A stretch of DNA of 64,000 bases, taken from positions 1 through 64,000 of the forward strand of contig JAFGDR010000031.1 of the NCBI GenBank assembly GCA_016932035.1, in the 5' to 3' direction. The notes beneath the pieces are model-generated. The model was not told the DNA's origin and did not search any database. It was given only the letters and a program-made list of their open reading frames with translations. Shown one piece after another: positions 8,644 to 17,716 of the stretch. The stretch's first letter is position 1. Each line of letters starts with the position of its first letter. The stretch is from Candidatus Cloacimonadota bacterium. GTDB taxonomy: Bacteria > Cloacimonadota > Cloacimonadia > JGIOTU-2. A program made the position numbers and the translations under genes.

Positions 8644-9552
8644 ATGAAAAATATAGCGTTATGTTTTTTGGTTATTATACTTTCTGCTTGTGCAACCATA
8701 TCACATGGCCCGATCGAGGAAGTTTCGTTTTCAAGTGAAACAGACAGCGTGGATGTTTTAATAAACGAAAAACACATCGGTCAAATGCCGGTTTCTGCCG
8801 ATCTATGGAAAATAAAAACCCAGGATGTCACATTCATAATGCAGGACGAGTACAAGTTTTATTATACGCTTAAAACCAAACCAAGCGTGGAAATGCTCAA
8901 AAACATCGTGTTTTGTTACCCCCTCATACCTGTCGGGCTCGCGATGGTCGGCATTGATGCTATTGGCAGATCGGGATTTGATTTTAAGGAAGTAACAGTT
9001 CAGTTTAAAACATTTGGTGCCGATACGCTATTATCAGTAAAAATATCAACAAAAAGGAAGAAACCAACCGAGTATATTCTCGTTTCCAGCGGGTTAGCTC
9101 AGTGCTCTTTCGATGTGGAGGAAGAGGGGCATGAAAATTACTCGAGGGTCAATATTCCGGAACTCGCAGTGGAGTTCACGCGAACCTTCAGGGAGATCTA
9201 CCATATAGGATACGGGATAAATGTTCAATGGGAACAAGATCTGGGCAACGATGACTCGATAATCATCCTGCCGGCATACTTGTTCGTAAAAGCTGCTCCA
9301 ATACCGCAGATTGCAGGATTTCGCGGATACGGGATATTTCATGCAGGTTTTGTCTATTCAAGAGGTATGGAAGATGGAGCGATACGATTTAACCTGTTCC
9401 CGGACCTATATAGTGCATATGGCTTGGGATTGAGTTATAAAGATAAAATTTATACGGAGGTTCTCTGGAGAAAGGTGCCGGACATACGAACTCTCGAACA
9501 GATGGATCTCAACTCTGTCGTGTTAAGGGTCGGGGTGAGGTTTGAGCTGTAG
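8644..9552 (+). CDS. PEGA-domain lipoprotein, paralogue 2
   Basis: A 302-residue lipoprotein starting at ATG 8644 (signal MKNIALCFLVIILSAC, lipobox LSAC), just after the previous stop at 8636; an AAAGAG lies upstream. An upstream in-frame ATG at 8605 is rejected because it would bury the signal peptide. The layout copies its upstream neighbour: CATISHGPIEEV, a PEGA-like segment (SETDSVDVLINEKHIGQMP), a hydrophobic stretch (FCYPLIPVGLAMVG), then a beta-strand-rich C-terminus. This looks like a tandem duplication that has diverged considerably. It ends 7 nt before the convergent exporter operon. Function unknown. Confidence 0.7.
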   Translation: MKNIALCFLVIILSACATISHGPIEEVSFSSETDSVDVLINEKHIGQMPVSADLWKIKTQDVTFIMQDEYKFYYTLKTKPSVEMLKNIVFCYPLIPVGLAMVGIDAIGRSGFDFKEVTVQFKTFGADTLLSVKISTKRKKPTEYILVSSGLAQCSFDVEEEGHENYSRVNIPELAVEFTRTFREIYHIGYGINVQWEQDLGNDDSIIILPAYLFVKAAPIPQIAGFRGYGIFHAGFVYSRGMEDGAIRFNLFPDLYSAYGLGLSYKDKIYTEVLWRKVPDIRTLEQMDLNSVVLRVGVRFEL

Positions 9553-9559
9553 GGGACAC

Positions 9560-10711
9560 TTATGAACGAGATTCCAAATATCTCCATCTCCACATCATCG
9601 CAATAAAGGAAACAATCGATAAAATCACCAAATGCAATGCATAACCTCTAACAGAAAGCCACCCTCCCCCCATTACGCTGAGTTTAATAAATCCATTAAA
9701 AAATGGTGTAGTAGGGATCGTATGAGAGAGCCATTTAATGGGAAGGGGCATGGTCGAGATTGGCCAGGAGTAGCCACATATTAAAAACAGAGGATAAGAG
9801 GTGAATGCGATAATTTCCATATACCTTTTCTGGCTATGGAAGAAGGATGCAACAAATAGTGTATAGAATAAAACCGAGAACAAAAAGAGCATGCACATCA
9901 CAGCCACAGCAAGCAGGTTGCCCGTTATCGGGATTTCAAAGGCATGAAAAACGACTGCGAAAAAGAACAGAAAATAAGCCACATATAAAAGAAAATAAAA
10001 CCCACTTTTGCCGGAAAGCATCTGCAGCAGGTTGTTCTTGCCAGCGGCAAAGAGCGCAGAAAATTTATTTTTCTCATTCTCTTTTGCAATGCTTTCACCG
10101 AAGCCGATCAGAAGTGTCTGTTGGAGGATGAGAAGGAACAAGCCAGGGAGGAGGAAGTTTCCATAACAATTCGTGGTATTATAGATGGGATGCACTTCTG
10201 CGGAAAGAGGTTCAACCAGTTCAATTGCAGTCTTCTGGGTCATGCCTTTTGCTTCAAAGTAACGCAAACGAACTCCAGCTCCATACATTAGAAGTATCTC
10301 CTGAACAGCATTATTCAGATCGTTCGAGGGCATGAAGCGGGTTGTGTTCAGATAGAGTTTTACATCCGCACCAGCGAGAGATTTTAGGTCATCCTCAAAC
10401 CCTTTTGGAAAATAAATGAATCCATTGATGTCCATCTTATAAAGGTGATCGACCCCCTCCTCGTAACTGCCCAATGTGCCGATCATTTTGATCTTCTGAG
10501 TGGCATCCATGAACCGGTAGAGTTCCCGGGTGGTCAGCGTTCTATCCATATCAACAACGGCAAAACTGATCTGGTCTGCATCTTTATACAGATAGATCGA
10601 ACCGAGGAAGAAAGCATAGAGAATGGGCGCAATAAGTACTGTTAGTATGATACTATGATCCTTGAAAATAATACCGAGTTCGCGTGAAAAGACTTTGAAG
10701 AAAGTTTTCAT
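9560..10711 (-). CDS. ABC-2 type transporter permease
   Basis: A 383-residue ABC-2 permease of the YhhJ/YbhR-like group. An N-terminal helix (about 20-42, HSIILTVLIAPILYAFFLG) is followed by an extracytoplasmic domain of about 140 residues and then five helices from about residue 185 to 375. The domain after helix 1 contains FAVVDMDRTLTTRELYRF, typical of this family. It overlaps the upstream permease gene by 4 nt (ATGA on the minus strand), so the two are translated together and probably form a heterodimer. Last gene of a TolC-MFP-permease-permease operon. The substrate is not evident; drugs, lipids or polymers are possible. Confidence 0.85.
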   Translation of the reverse strand: MKTFFKVFSRELGIIFKDHSIILTVLIAPILYAFFLGSIYLYKDADQISFAVVDMDRTLTTRELYRFMDATQKIKMIGTLGSYEEGVDHLYKMDINGFIYFPKGFEDDLKSLAGADVKLYLNTTRFMPSNDLNNAVQEILLMYGAGVRLRYFEAKGMTQKTAIELVEPLSAEVHPIYNTTNCYGNFLLPGLFLLILQQTLLIGFGESIAKENEKNKFSALFAAGKNNLLQMLSGKSGFYFLLYVAYFLFFFAVVFHAFEIPITGNLLAVAVMCMLFLFSVLFYTLFVASFFHSQKRYMEIIAFTSYPLFLICGYSWPISTMPLPIKWLSHTIPTTPFFNGFIKLSVMGGGWLSVRGYALHLVILSIVSFIAMMWRWRYLESRS

Positions 10712-11889
10712 GATCCCATCCGTTTCGGGAACTTCTTAATGCGAATTCGCAACGCAATAATGCTTCCCATACAACCAACAAGCATAAAGAGAAGCAAGAC
10801 GAGTATTTCTGGTTGTGCATACCGGGCTGGAGTATTCATCTGGAAAAGTTTGAAGAAGCCGTACAGGAAATGAGTATAAGGAATGAGTTGCGCATAAAAT
10901 TTATCGAACCAGGGCATTGCAAATATGGGAAAGGTGAAGCCGCTGAACACAAATGCGGGTGAATTATAGAAAAATGCAATATCCAGCGCGAGGATTTCGT
11001 CTTTTACAATTGCAGAAAGCATTAAGCCAAGAAAGATCACCGCACAGAGAAAGATCGAGGAAAATCCAAGGATGAAGATAAGACTACCGCTTATGGGTAT
11101 TCCAAAGAGCGGATACACAATACCAAGGATGAACAGCAGGATGAGCAATCCCATGATGAGATAAGCGAATGCCTTGCCGAAAAGGATGTTCGTGATTTTT
11201 CCTTTTGCCACAGAAACGAGCTGGGTAAAGGTGTTCTCATTGAACTCCGAATTGATTGCGCGTGTTGACACAAAAAAGATGATCATCTGCAGAAGTACGG
11301 TCATAAGCCCGGGCACGAGATAGTAGAGATAATTATAATTCGGATTAAAAAGCGGCTTGACATCCACACGTATGGGCAGCGCAAGATTCATTGCCTGCTC
11401 TTTAGTCATGCCCTTTTTTACAAATGCTTCGATCAGGATGCCAGCATTGATCGTGTTCACCACATCTTCCGCTTCCTTATATATTGTATTTCCAAAAATA
11501 ATATTAGAGGAGTTTGTGTACACCCCGATCTTGGTACTTTTGCCGGACAGAATGTCGTTCGAGAGACCTTTTGGGATTTCGTATATTGCTTCGATATTGT
11601 GATTTTCAAGAAAGATTTGTTTTATGTTGTCTGTTGAGTTGAGATAACGGACGATCTTTGTTTCGGGAGAAGCTTCGATAAAGCGTACGATTGTTCGAGA
11701 AAGTTCTGTGTTGTCCTTATCATAAACCGCAACCGGGATGTCGTGCAAAATTCCTTTTACATAGATGAAAGAGAGCAAAAAGAACACACAAACCGGAACA
11801 AAGAGAAGCAGATTCCTTGTTGATTTTCTGTGAATTATCCTATCGATCTCCCGCAGGGTGACACGGAAAAAAATCGGCTGAAAGTTCAT
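10708..11889 (-). CDS. ABC-2 type transporter permease
   Basis: A 393-residue ABC-2 permease homologous in layout to its downstream neighbour: a basic N-terminus (RIIHRKSTR), helix 1 at about 27-47, an extracytoplasmic domain containing IPVAVYDKDNTELSRTIVRF, and five helices from about 190 to the end. It begins 3 nt after the membrane fusion protein stop and overlaps the second permease by 4 nt. In known YhiI/RbbA/YhhJ-type systems such permeases work with an ATPase carrying two nucleotide-binding domains; none is encoded in this operon. It would act in the inner membrane together with the fusion protein and TolC. Confidence 0.85.
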   Translation of the reverse strand: MNFQPIFFRVTLREIDRIIHRKSTRNLLLFVPVCVFFLLSFIYVKGILHDIPVAVYDKDNTELSRTIVRFIEASPETKIVRYLNSTDNIKQIFLENHNIEAIYEIPKGLSNDILSGKSTKIGVYTNSSNIIFGNTIYKEAEDVVNTINAGILIEAFVKKGMTKEQAMNLALPIRVDVKPLFNPNYNYLYYLVPGLMTVLLQMIIFFVSTRAINSEFNENTFTQLVSVAKGKITNILFGKAFAYLIMGLLILLFILGIVYPLFGIPISGSLIFILGFSSIFLCAVIFLGLMLSAIVKDEILALDIAFFYNSPAFVFSGFTFPIFAMPWFDKFYAQLIPYTHFLYGFFKLFQMNTPARYAQPEILVLLLFMLVGCMGSIIALRIRIKKFPKRMGS

Positions 11890-11892
11890 ATA

Positions 11893-12870
11893 TTACTTTG
11901 GATATACCTGTGCGGTCATGCCGGGATGCAATCCATCGATATTCGAAACCGGCTTGAGATGGACCTCGAAGGTTTTCAGGTCAAATTGCCCTGTTGCCTT
12001 TGTAGGAACCCACGTAGCAAAATCCGCCATGACAGAAATAAAATGAACCTTGAATTCGAATTCTTTGTTTTTAAGAGCCGGTATTTTGACCTTGCAGAGA
12101 TGTCCTTTTTGGAAGAAGGAGAGCTTGTCCTCACGCACATTCAGAAGGAGGTAGATTTCTTCGGGGATTTGAATGGAAAGCAAAGGATATCCGGCACCCA
12201 TTACTTCGCCGGGATGTGCAATTTTGCTGCAAACTTCGCCGGAAACAGGAGCGATGACCTCAAGCTCATTATGATACGCAAGGGCTTCTTTATACACATT
12301 ATGTGCCTCGAGATATTCTCCCTTTGCAGCATCGATATCCTCGACACGTGCACCTTGTAGCGCCATATCATATATTGCTTTTGCAGCATTCATCTGGTCT
12401 TCTGCAGCATGGTATTTGAACTCGATCTCGTCCATTTCCTGCTCGGAAATAATGCTGTCCGCATACAGAACCTTGAAGCGGACATAGGTTCTCTCTGCGA
12501 AATCAAACTGACTTTTTGCCATCTCATACTGATTTTTAGCTGCAGTTTTTTCCTGTTCCCGCGTGCCGCTCTCTGCTTTTTCAACCAATGCCTGTGCTGC
12601 CTGGAGTACTCCCTGTGCCTGACCAAGCTTTGCATTCATAATATTGGGCTGGATCGTAGCAAGGAGCTGTCCTTTTTGTACGACATCTCCCCGATCCACA
12701 TAGATCGTATCGATCCTGCCGGGTATTTCAGATGCAACATCAATGACAGTTGTCTCAAAAGTACCGGTAAAAACCTCTTTTGATGGAGAACAGGAGTGAA
12801 GCAAGAGAAAAACGATTGCAATGAGGATCAGGATCAAAGGTATGAGCAGAAGTAGATTTTTTTTATTCAT
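11893..12870 (-). CDS. HlyD-family membrane fusion protein of an ABC exporter
   Basis: A 325-residue periplasmic adaptor. The N-terminal anchor (MNKKNLLLLIPLILILIAIV) ends in LLHSCSPS, which might be a lipobox although His at -2 is unusual. Order: lipoyl half (DVASEIPGRIDTIYVDRGD), a long coiled-coil hairpin (about residues 75-205), the second lipoyl half (VIAPVSGEVCSKIAHPGEV) and a beta barrel. The start at 12870 is chosen because GGAG lies 6-9 nt upstream and it gives a proper membrane anchor; a longer frame from 12930 would overlap the tolC end. It links the inner-membrane permeases to the TolC protein encoded just upstream. Confidence 0.87.
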   Translation of the reverse strand: MNKKNLLLLIPLILILIAIVFLLLHSCSPSKEVFTGTFETTVIDVASEIPGRIDTIYVDRGDVVQKGQLLATIQPNIMNAKLGQAQGVLQAAQALVEKAESGTREQEKTAAKNQYEMAKSQFDFAERTYVRFKVLYADSIISEQEMDEIEFKYHAAEDQMNAAKAIYDMALQGARVEDIDAAKGEYLEAHNVYKEALAYHNELEVIAPVSGEVCSKIAHPGEVMGAGYPLLSIQIPEEIYLLLNVREDKLSFFQKGHLCKVKIPALKNKEFEFKVHFISVMADFATWVPTKATGQFDLKTFEVHLKPVSNIDGLHPGMTAQVYPK

Positions 12871-12883
12871 ATATATCTCCAAT

Positions 12884-14317
12884 TTATTCTTCAAACAATG
12901 AAATGATTTTTTGGGGCTCTCCAATAACAAGGAAAAGCTGTGTCAGAGATGAGTAATAGTCGTACAAAGAGAGCAGGCGTTCGATAGAGGCTGCCTGATA
13001 CAGAAGTTGAGCATCGATGACATCGATCGATTTCCCGAGCCCTTCGCGAAATCGGGTTTCGTTGATTTCCAGGTTTTTCTTTGCAAGTTCGACTGTCGGT
13101 TTCAGCTTGAGAAAACGTGTTTTATTATTTTCAGTTTTATAGAAAAGATCTTCTGCAAGAAGCATGATCTCGTCCTCAGCATACTTCTTGGCAACCTGCA
13201 CTTCGCGGATAAGATGTTTTGCAGATTTTAATTCGTTTACTTTCTTCATGCCGTGAAAGAGATTGAGTTCAAGCTGAACCCCAAGCGAGTAACGGGGAAG
13301 GATGATGGGATAATCTTCCCGGATTAAATTGTACTCTCCCATCGCTACGATCTGCGGCAGGAATTTTGCTCGTTTTACCGCAAATGCCTGATCTGCCATC
13401 TTCTGCTTGTGGTCGATTTCTCTGAGGATAGAGTTCTGGGCAAGTGCAAGTTCTTTTGTTTCAGTAAGATCCAGCTGCATATCATGGAAGTAAAGAGAGT
13501 CGGTCAGGTGTAGAGCAGTATAAGCAGGTAAACTTAGCGTGGCACGAAAAGCAGATTTAGCAAGGGCAAGTTCGTTCTGAGCATCCTGGAGATTTCTTTC
13601 CGCATTTGCAACGGCAACCTGAGCCCTGATAATTTCAGGTGGAGCTATGATGCCCGTTTCGATCGCCCGTTCTGCTTGGTCTTCGTGTTTTTTTATGCCG
13701 GATAAAGCATTTTTTCTCAATGCGACCACTCGTTGTAGGAGTATTACAGAGAGATATTGTTGGGTTGTGTTTTGTATGATTTCATTCCTGGTCTTATAGA
13801 GTGTTTCATTTGCAAAATCGAGTTGGGCTTGTGCGAATTTCTTTCCAGCCCAGATTTCTCCCCCAAGAAAAATTGGCTGGGTGAGAACAAGGTTAGCGTT
13901 TTTGTATTGTTGTTGGTCGATTTCAAGCTTGTATGCAGGGAGTGTACCCAGCCCAGAAACGATAATATCATGTATTTCTTGTTGTGTTCCGGGCGAGAGT
14001 CCGAGCTGACGTGCCATCACAGCTCCGTAATCACCAAACATGTCATCGATCGATTCTTTGATCTTTTCTGTATCAAATAGCGGATTATCACTCAGGTAGG
14101 TGTATCCAGCAAAGAGATCTAATGACGGGAGAAAATTACCAATTGCTGCTCTGTTCAGATACTCTTTCTGACGAACGACTTCTTCCTGTTGCTTTATTTT
14201 CTGGTTATTGACAAGTGCACTGTCAACAGCAGCTTCTAAACTCAGTTCGATCTGTAGGGCATAAAGAGAGGTCATGAAAAACGTTAAACAAAGGGAAATG
14301 AATAAAAATTTTTTCAT
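12884..14317 (-). CDS. TolC-family outer membrane efflux protein
   Basis: A 477-residue outer membrane channel with a signal peptide (MKKFLFISLCLTFFMTSLYA). Two OEP repeats are visible: the first about residues 25-240, the second about 255-470, each with an amphipathic helical pair and short beta segments (for example NLVLTQPIFLGGEIWAGKKF and YSLGVQLELNLFHGMKK). The C-terminal helix RFREGLGKSIDVIDAQLLYQ is typical of TolC. It is the first gene of the four-gene export operon, with 13 nt to the fusion protein gene. A TTGACT/ATAAAA promoter candidate lies just upstream. Confidence 0.88.
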   Translation of the reverse strand: MKKFLFISLCLTFFMTSLYALQIELSLEAAVDSALVNNQKIKQQEEVVRQKEYLNRAAIGNFLPSLDLFAGYTYLSDNPLFDTEKIKESIDDMFGDYGAVMARQLGLSPGTQQEIHDIIVSGLGTLPAYKLEIDQQQYKNANLVLTQPIFLGGEIWAGKKFAQAQLDFANETLYKTRNEIIQNTTQQYLSVILLQRVVALRKNALSGIKKHEDQAERAIETGIIAPPEIIRAQVAVANAERNLQDAQNELALAKSAFRATLSLPAYTALHLTDSLYFHDMQLDLTETKELALAQNSILREIDHKQKMADQAFAVKRAKFLPQIVAMGEYNLIREDYPIILPRYSLGVQLELNLFHGMKKVNELKSAKHLIREVQVAKKYAEDEIMLLAEDLFYKTENNKTRFLKLKPTVELAKKNLEINETRFREGLGKSIDVIDAQLLYQAASIERLLSLYDYYSSLTQLFLVIGEPQKIISLFEE

Positions 14318-14361
14318 ATTATATCCTATTATTTTGCTAAAACCGGATTTCGTTTTCGTTC

Positions 14362-14390
14362 TTTTATGAATAGGTTTGATAAAAAGTCAA
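14362..14390 (-). promoter_or_regulatory. candidate promoter of the tolC-type export operon
   Basis: On the minus strand, TTGACT (14385-14390) and ATAAAA (14362-14367) are 17 nt apart, about 45 nt upstream of the TolC-like start codon. The spacing is ideal for a housekeeping sigma factor; the -10 hexamer matches the consensus poorly. Prediction only. Confidence 0.4.
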
Positions 14391-14486
14391 ATACCTCAAT
14401 TATTTTAGGAATTATTTAGACCACAGAAGTTTGAGCTTAGATGATAGGATTCATATATTGTTCATTATAGATATGTGTTCATTTTC

Positions 14487-14515
14487 TTGACAGCAGAGAA
14501 GGCACTTAAAAATGT
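14487..14515 (+). promoter_or_regulatory. candidate promoter of the tRNA cluster
   Basis: TTGACA (14487-14492) lies 41 nt before the initiator tRNA. At 17-nt spacing the -10 position reads AAATGT (14510-14515), which would start transcription a few bases before the tRNA at 14528. The -35 is perfect and the -10 weak; a very similar arrangement precedes the tRNA-Arg gene at 29279. Confidence 0.4.
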
Positions 14516-14527
14516 TGTAATTCTCGA

Positions 14528-14604
<77 letters not shown>

Positions 14605-14620
14605 TTTTTTAAGAATTCTC

Positions 14621-14697
14621 GGCGATGTAGCTCAGCTGGTTAGAGCATCGGAATCATAATCCGAGTGTCCGGGGTTCAAGTCCCTGCATCGCTACCA
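14621..14697 (+). tRNA. tRNA-Met (CAU), elongator
   Basis: A 77-nt cloverleaf: acceptor GGCGATG/CATCGCT with a G1-U72 wobble, D arm with GTAGCTCAGCTGGTTAGAGC, anticodon stem TCGGA/TCCGA with loop ATCATAA, T arm CGGGG/CCCTG and encoded CCA. The CAU anticodon could also belong to the lysidine-modified tRNA-Ile2; overall resemblance to elongator Met tRNA makes Met the better call, but tilS recognition elements were not tested. It lies 16 nt after the initiator tRNA and is probably co-transcribed with it. Confidence 0.85.
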
Positions 14698-14705
14698 TTT
14701 TTTTG

Positions 14706-14727
14706 CTGCCGCACAGGCAGTTTTTTT
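14706..14727 (+). terminator. intrinsic terminator between tRNA genes
   Basis: CTGCC (14706-14710) pairs with GGCAG (14716-14720) around the loop GCACA and is followed by seven T. A short but canonical Rho-independent terminator. It follows the tRNA-Met gene and precedes tRNA-Arg, so the Arg tRNA may depend on read-through or its own promoter. Confidence 0.65.
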
Positions 14728-14733
14728 CTTTGC

Positions 14734-14810
14734 GCGCCAGTAGCTCAGCAGGATAGAGCAACAGCCTTCTAAGCTGTGGGTCAGAGGTTCGAATCCTCTC
14801 TGGCGTGCCA
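14734..14810 (+). tRNA. tRNA-Arg (UCU)
   Basis: Folds with acceptor GCGCCAG/CTGGCGT (G1-U72 wobble), D arm AGTAGCTCAGCAGGATAGAGC, anticodon stem ACAGC/GCTGT with loop CTTCTAA, T arm CAGAG/CTCTC and encoded GCCA. Anticodon UCU reads AGA and AGG. It sits 36 nt after tRNA-Met, beyond a terminator-like hairpin. Confidence 0.95.
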
Positions 14811-14880
14811 TTTTTTATCACATATAAAATTCACCGTTTTATATCTTGACCAATCAAACTTTTATTCTCCTATTTGTCCT

Positions 14881-16431
14881 ATGTTCACAAAATTAATTTC
14901 TTTTTCAATTTTAGGCATCGACGCCATTCCGATTGAGGTTGAAGTTGATACCAAGCATGTTTCTATGCCCTATTTCACGATGGTTGGCTTGCCGACTAAC
15001 TCTGTGAAAGAGAGCAAGGACAGGGTGACTGCAGCCATAAAAAATAATGGTTATAAGAAACCTGCACGTGCTTATACTGTGAATCTAGCTCCTGCTGATG
15101 TAAAAAAAGAGGGTGTAGGTTTTGATCTGCCGATTGCTGTGGGGATGGTCACTTCGCTTCAACAGGCATATCCAAGCCCGCAAAAACTGGAAACAATCGG
15201 CATGGTTGGAGAGCTATCTCTCAACGGAGAGGTTCGTCCGGTTAAGGGAATTTTACCCACAACGATTGCAGCGAAAGAAAAAAAGCTCGAAGGGCTGATC
15301 GTTCCTGAAGAAAATGCAAAAGAAGCTGCAGTCGTTGACGGCATATCGATCTATCCGGTAAAAACCCTTGGAGAATGTCTTTCATTTCTGGAAGATAGAG
15401 AACAAATAGAACCGCTTCATATTGATATTTCTTCTCTGTTTGAAAAGGAATCAAGGGAAACGATCGACATGTTCGATGTGAAGGGTCAATACAATGTAAA
15501 ACGAGCTCTCGAAGTAGCAGCAGCCGGTGGTCATAATATCCTGATGATCGGTCCACCGGGTTCAGGCAAAACCATGCTTGCAAGAAGGGTACCAACGATA
15601 CTACCCCAGCTTACTCTGGAGGAAGCGCTGACAACAACAAAAATACACTCTGTTGCCGGCAAAACAGCACAGGAACATTCTCTTATTGCAACACGACCGT
15701 TTAGGGCTCCGCATCATACAATTAGTGATGTTGCCCTTATAGGTGGCGGAAGTTATCCAAAACCGGGAGAAGTTTCGCTTGCACACAACGGCGTGCTCTT
15801 TTTGGACGAACTTCCGGAGTTCAAGAAAACAGTATTAGAGGTGCTCAGACAGCCATTGGAAGACGGTATCGTTACGATCTCAAGAGCAGTACAATCCCTT
15901 ACATTTCCTGCAAACTTCATGCTCGTAGCATCAATGAATCCCTGCCCATGCGGGTATTATGGAAGTAATGTTGAAGGGCATACATGTACCTGCTCACCTA
16001 CGATAATTCAGAAATATGTCTCACGAATATCAGGACCGCTTCTCGACAGAATCGATATACACGTAGAAGTGCCTGCCGTCAAATATGATGAGTTATCTCG
16101 AGATCCGAAGGGCGAGAAATCTGTTGAAATTCAGAAACGGGTAAACGCAGCAAGAAAAGTTCAACATAAACGCTTCGAATTTGCAAAGAAGATATTTTCC
16201 AATGCAGACATGGAATCGAAGCAGATCCGTGAATTCTGCAGGATCGACGATGAAGGAAAGAAGTTGATGAAGATCGCAATTGAAAAATTGGGACTCTCGG
16301 CACGGGCTTACGACCGTATTCTCAAGGTTTCGAGAACGATTGCAGACCTTGAAAACAGCAACCAGATAACACCAGCTCATATCAGTGAAGCAATTCAATA
16401 TAGGAGTCTCGACAGGAAATACTGGATATAA
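14881..16431 (+). CDS. comM: YifB/ComM-family Mg-chelatase-like AAA+ ATPase
   Basis: A 516-residue AAA+ protein of the ComM family, hexameric helicases that promote branch migration when transformed DNA is integrated. Order: an N-terminal Lon-protease-like/ChlI fold (about 1-170, with [12 protein letters not shown]), Walker A GPPGSGKT at about 224-231, Walker [10 protein letters not shown], a Cys-rich [10 protein letters not shown] segment with CTC, and a C-terminal helical AAA lid ([16 protein letters not shown]). The start at ATG 14881 gives the family's normal N-terminus ([14 protein letters not shown]); a longer reading would run into the tRNA-Arg gene. It abuts rodA with no gap. Confidence 0.9.
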   Translation: MFTKLISFSILGIDAIPIEVEVDTKHVSMPYFTMVGLPTNSVKESKDRVTAAIKNNGYKKPARAYTVNLAPADVKKEGVGFDLPIAVGMVTSLQQAYPSPQKLETIGMVGELSLNGEVRPVKGILPTTIAAKEKKLEGLIVPEENAKEAAVVDGISIYPVKTLGECLSFLEDREQIEPLHIDISSLFEKESRETIDMFDVKGQYNVKRALEVAAAGGHNILMIGPPGSGKTMLARRVPTILPQLTLEEALTTTKIHSVAGKTAQEHSLIATRPFRAPHHTISDVALIGGGSYPKPGEVSLAHNGVLFLDELPEFKKTVLEVLRQPLEDGIVTISRAVQSLTFPANFMLVASMNPCPCGYYGSNVEGHTCTCSPTIIQKYVSRISGPLLDRIDIHVEVPAVKYDELSRDPKGEKSVEIQKRVNAARKVQHKRFEFAKKIFSNADMESKQIREFCRIDDEGKKLMKIAIEKLGLSARAYDRILKVSRTIADLENSNQITPAHISEAIQYRSLDRKYWI

Positions 16432-17655
16432 ATGGGTTCCACAGATATCATTCAAAAATTTGACTGGAAGCTTATGCTTGTGCTTATCCTTCTTTTGATT
16501 TTTGGCACGTTAGCTCTTTACAGTGCGTCTGTACAGAAAATCGGAGAAAAGGTTGTTGTAAGCGATTATTATGTAAAGCAGCTTATTTGGATCGCCATTG
16601 GAGTTGGTGTCTTTCTTACTATTCTCTATATCCCTGATGTGATTTTGGATCTGGTGGTCGTTCCTTATAACATTATTGTTTTATTAATGTTGATAGTAGT
16701 TCTGATCCTGCCTGCGATCAAGGGCGTGCACCGTTGGATAAGCCTGGGAAATATTTCTCTTCAACCGTCTGAGTTTGCAAAACTTGGTGTCATACTCCTT
16801 CTTGCAAAGGTATTTTCAACAAAGTATATTCCCACAACCAAAATTGTATTATACGGTTTTCTCATAGCTATTATACCAGCGCTTCTTGTATTAAGGCAAC
16901 CTGATCTGGGCAGTGCGCTGGTATTTTTTGCGATTCTGTTCCCGATGCTCTATTTTGCTGGCGTCTCCTTCTTCACGTTGTTTATTATTATTACACCGAT
17001 TGTGAGCATCCTTGTTGGATTCAATGTGTTGTATTGGATCGTTTTTGATGTGATACTCCTTCTTCTGCTTATACTAAAAAGAGTTTCTCTTTTTCCCGCG
17101 GGTGCCATCCTTATTGGAAATGCCTTTATTTCTTTGATAACACCGTACATATGGTGGAGCTTGCACGAGTATCAAAGGAACAGGATTCTTGCGTTTATAA
17201 ATCCGAAATTTGATGTACTTGGAAGCGGATATCAGATCATACAGTCCAAAATTGCAGTAGGATCAGGCGGGATTTTTGGAAAGGGTTTCTTGCAGGGAAC
17301 TCAAAAGAACTTGAACTTTTTACCAGAACAGCATTCGGATTTTATCTTCTCCGTCATCGGTGAAGAGCTTGGTTTCGTTGGGTGTTTCATATTGCTTATC
17401 CTGTTTGTTGTTCTCTTGTGGCGGATCGTGATAATCCTGAGAAAGATCAGAATCAATAAGCGGAGACTTATTATTGCAGGTATTTTATCCTATTTCATTT
17501 TTCAGATTATCGTGAATATCGGCATGAATATCGGCATTATTCCTGTCGTTGGAATTCCACTTCCATTTATCAGCTATGGCGGAAGCAGTCTGCTTGTAAG
17601 TATGGCTTCGATGGGGCTTATTTTTAAGTATGCACGAGAGCGGAGTTTTGTGTGA
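16432..17655 (+). CDS. rodA: rod shape-determining protein RodA (SEDS glycosyltransferase)
   Basis: A 407-residue SEDS-family protein with about ten membrane helices, a peptidoglycan glycosyltransferase of the elongation complex that polymerises lipid II with a PBP2 partner. Family motifs present: GVHRWISLG, QPSEFAKLGVILLLA, RQPDLGSALVF, the long extracellular loop with GGIFGKGFLQGTQ and LPEQHSDFIFSVIGEELGFVG, and PFISYGGSSLL near the end. ATG follows the comM stop directly (TAAATG). RodA is preferred over FtsW from GKGFLQGTQ and the opening segment. The mre/pbp2 cluster usually nearby is not in the window. Confidence 0.88.
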   Translation: MGSTDIIQKFDWKLMLVLILLLIFGTLALYSASVQKIGEKVVVSDYYVKQLIWIAIGVGVFLTILYIPDVILDLVVVPYNIIVLLMLIVVLILPAIKGVHRWISLGNISLQPSEFAKLGVILLLAKVFSTKYIPTTKIVLYGFLIAIIPALLVLRQPDLGSALVFFAILFPMLYFAGVSFFTLFIIITPIVSILVGFNVLYWIVFDVILLLLLILKRVSLFPAGAILIGNAFISLITPYIWWSLHEYQRNRILAFINPKFDVLGSGYQIIQSKIAVGSGGIFGKGFLQGTQKNLNFLPEQHSDFIFSVIGEELGFVGCFILLILFVVLLWRIVIILRKIRINKRRLIIAGILSYFIFQIIVNIGMNIGIIPVVGIPLPFISYGGSSLLVSMASMGLIFKYARERSFV

Positions 17656-17716
17656 TGAAAATTGGCCAAAATTTTTCTTGCGTGATTTTTTACAGACTTT
17701 GAAAAATGTATAACTT

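Noticed and set aside
7731-9552. Frameshift joining the two lipoproteins
   Set aside because: Each has its own signal peptide and lipobox, so they are separate tandem genes.
14776-14880. Upstream extension of the comM frame
   Set aside because: It runs through the 3' part of tRNA-Arg; the ATG at 14881 gives the family's usual N-terminus.
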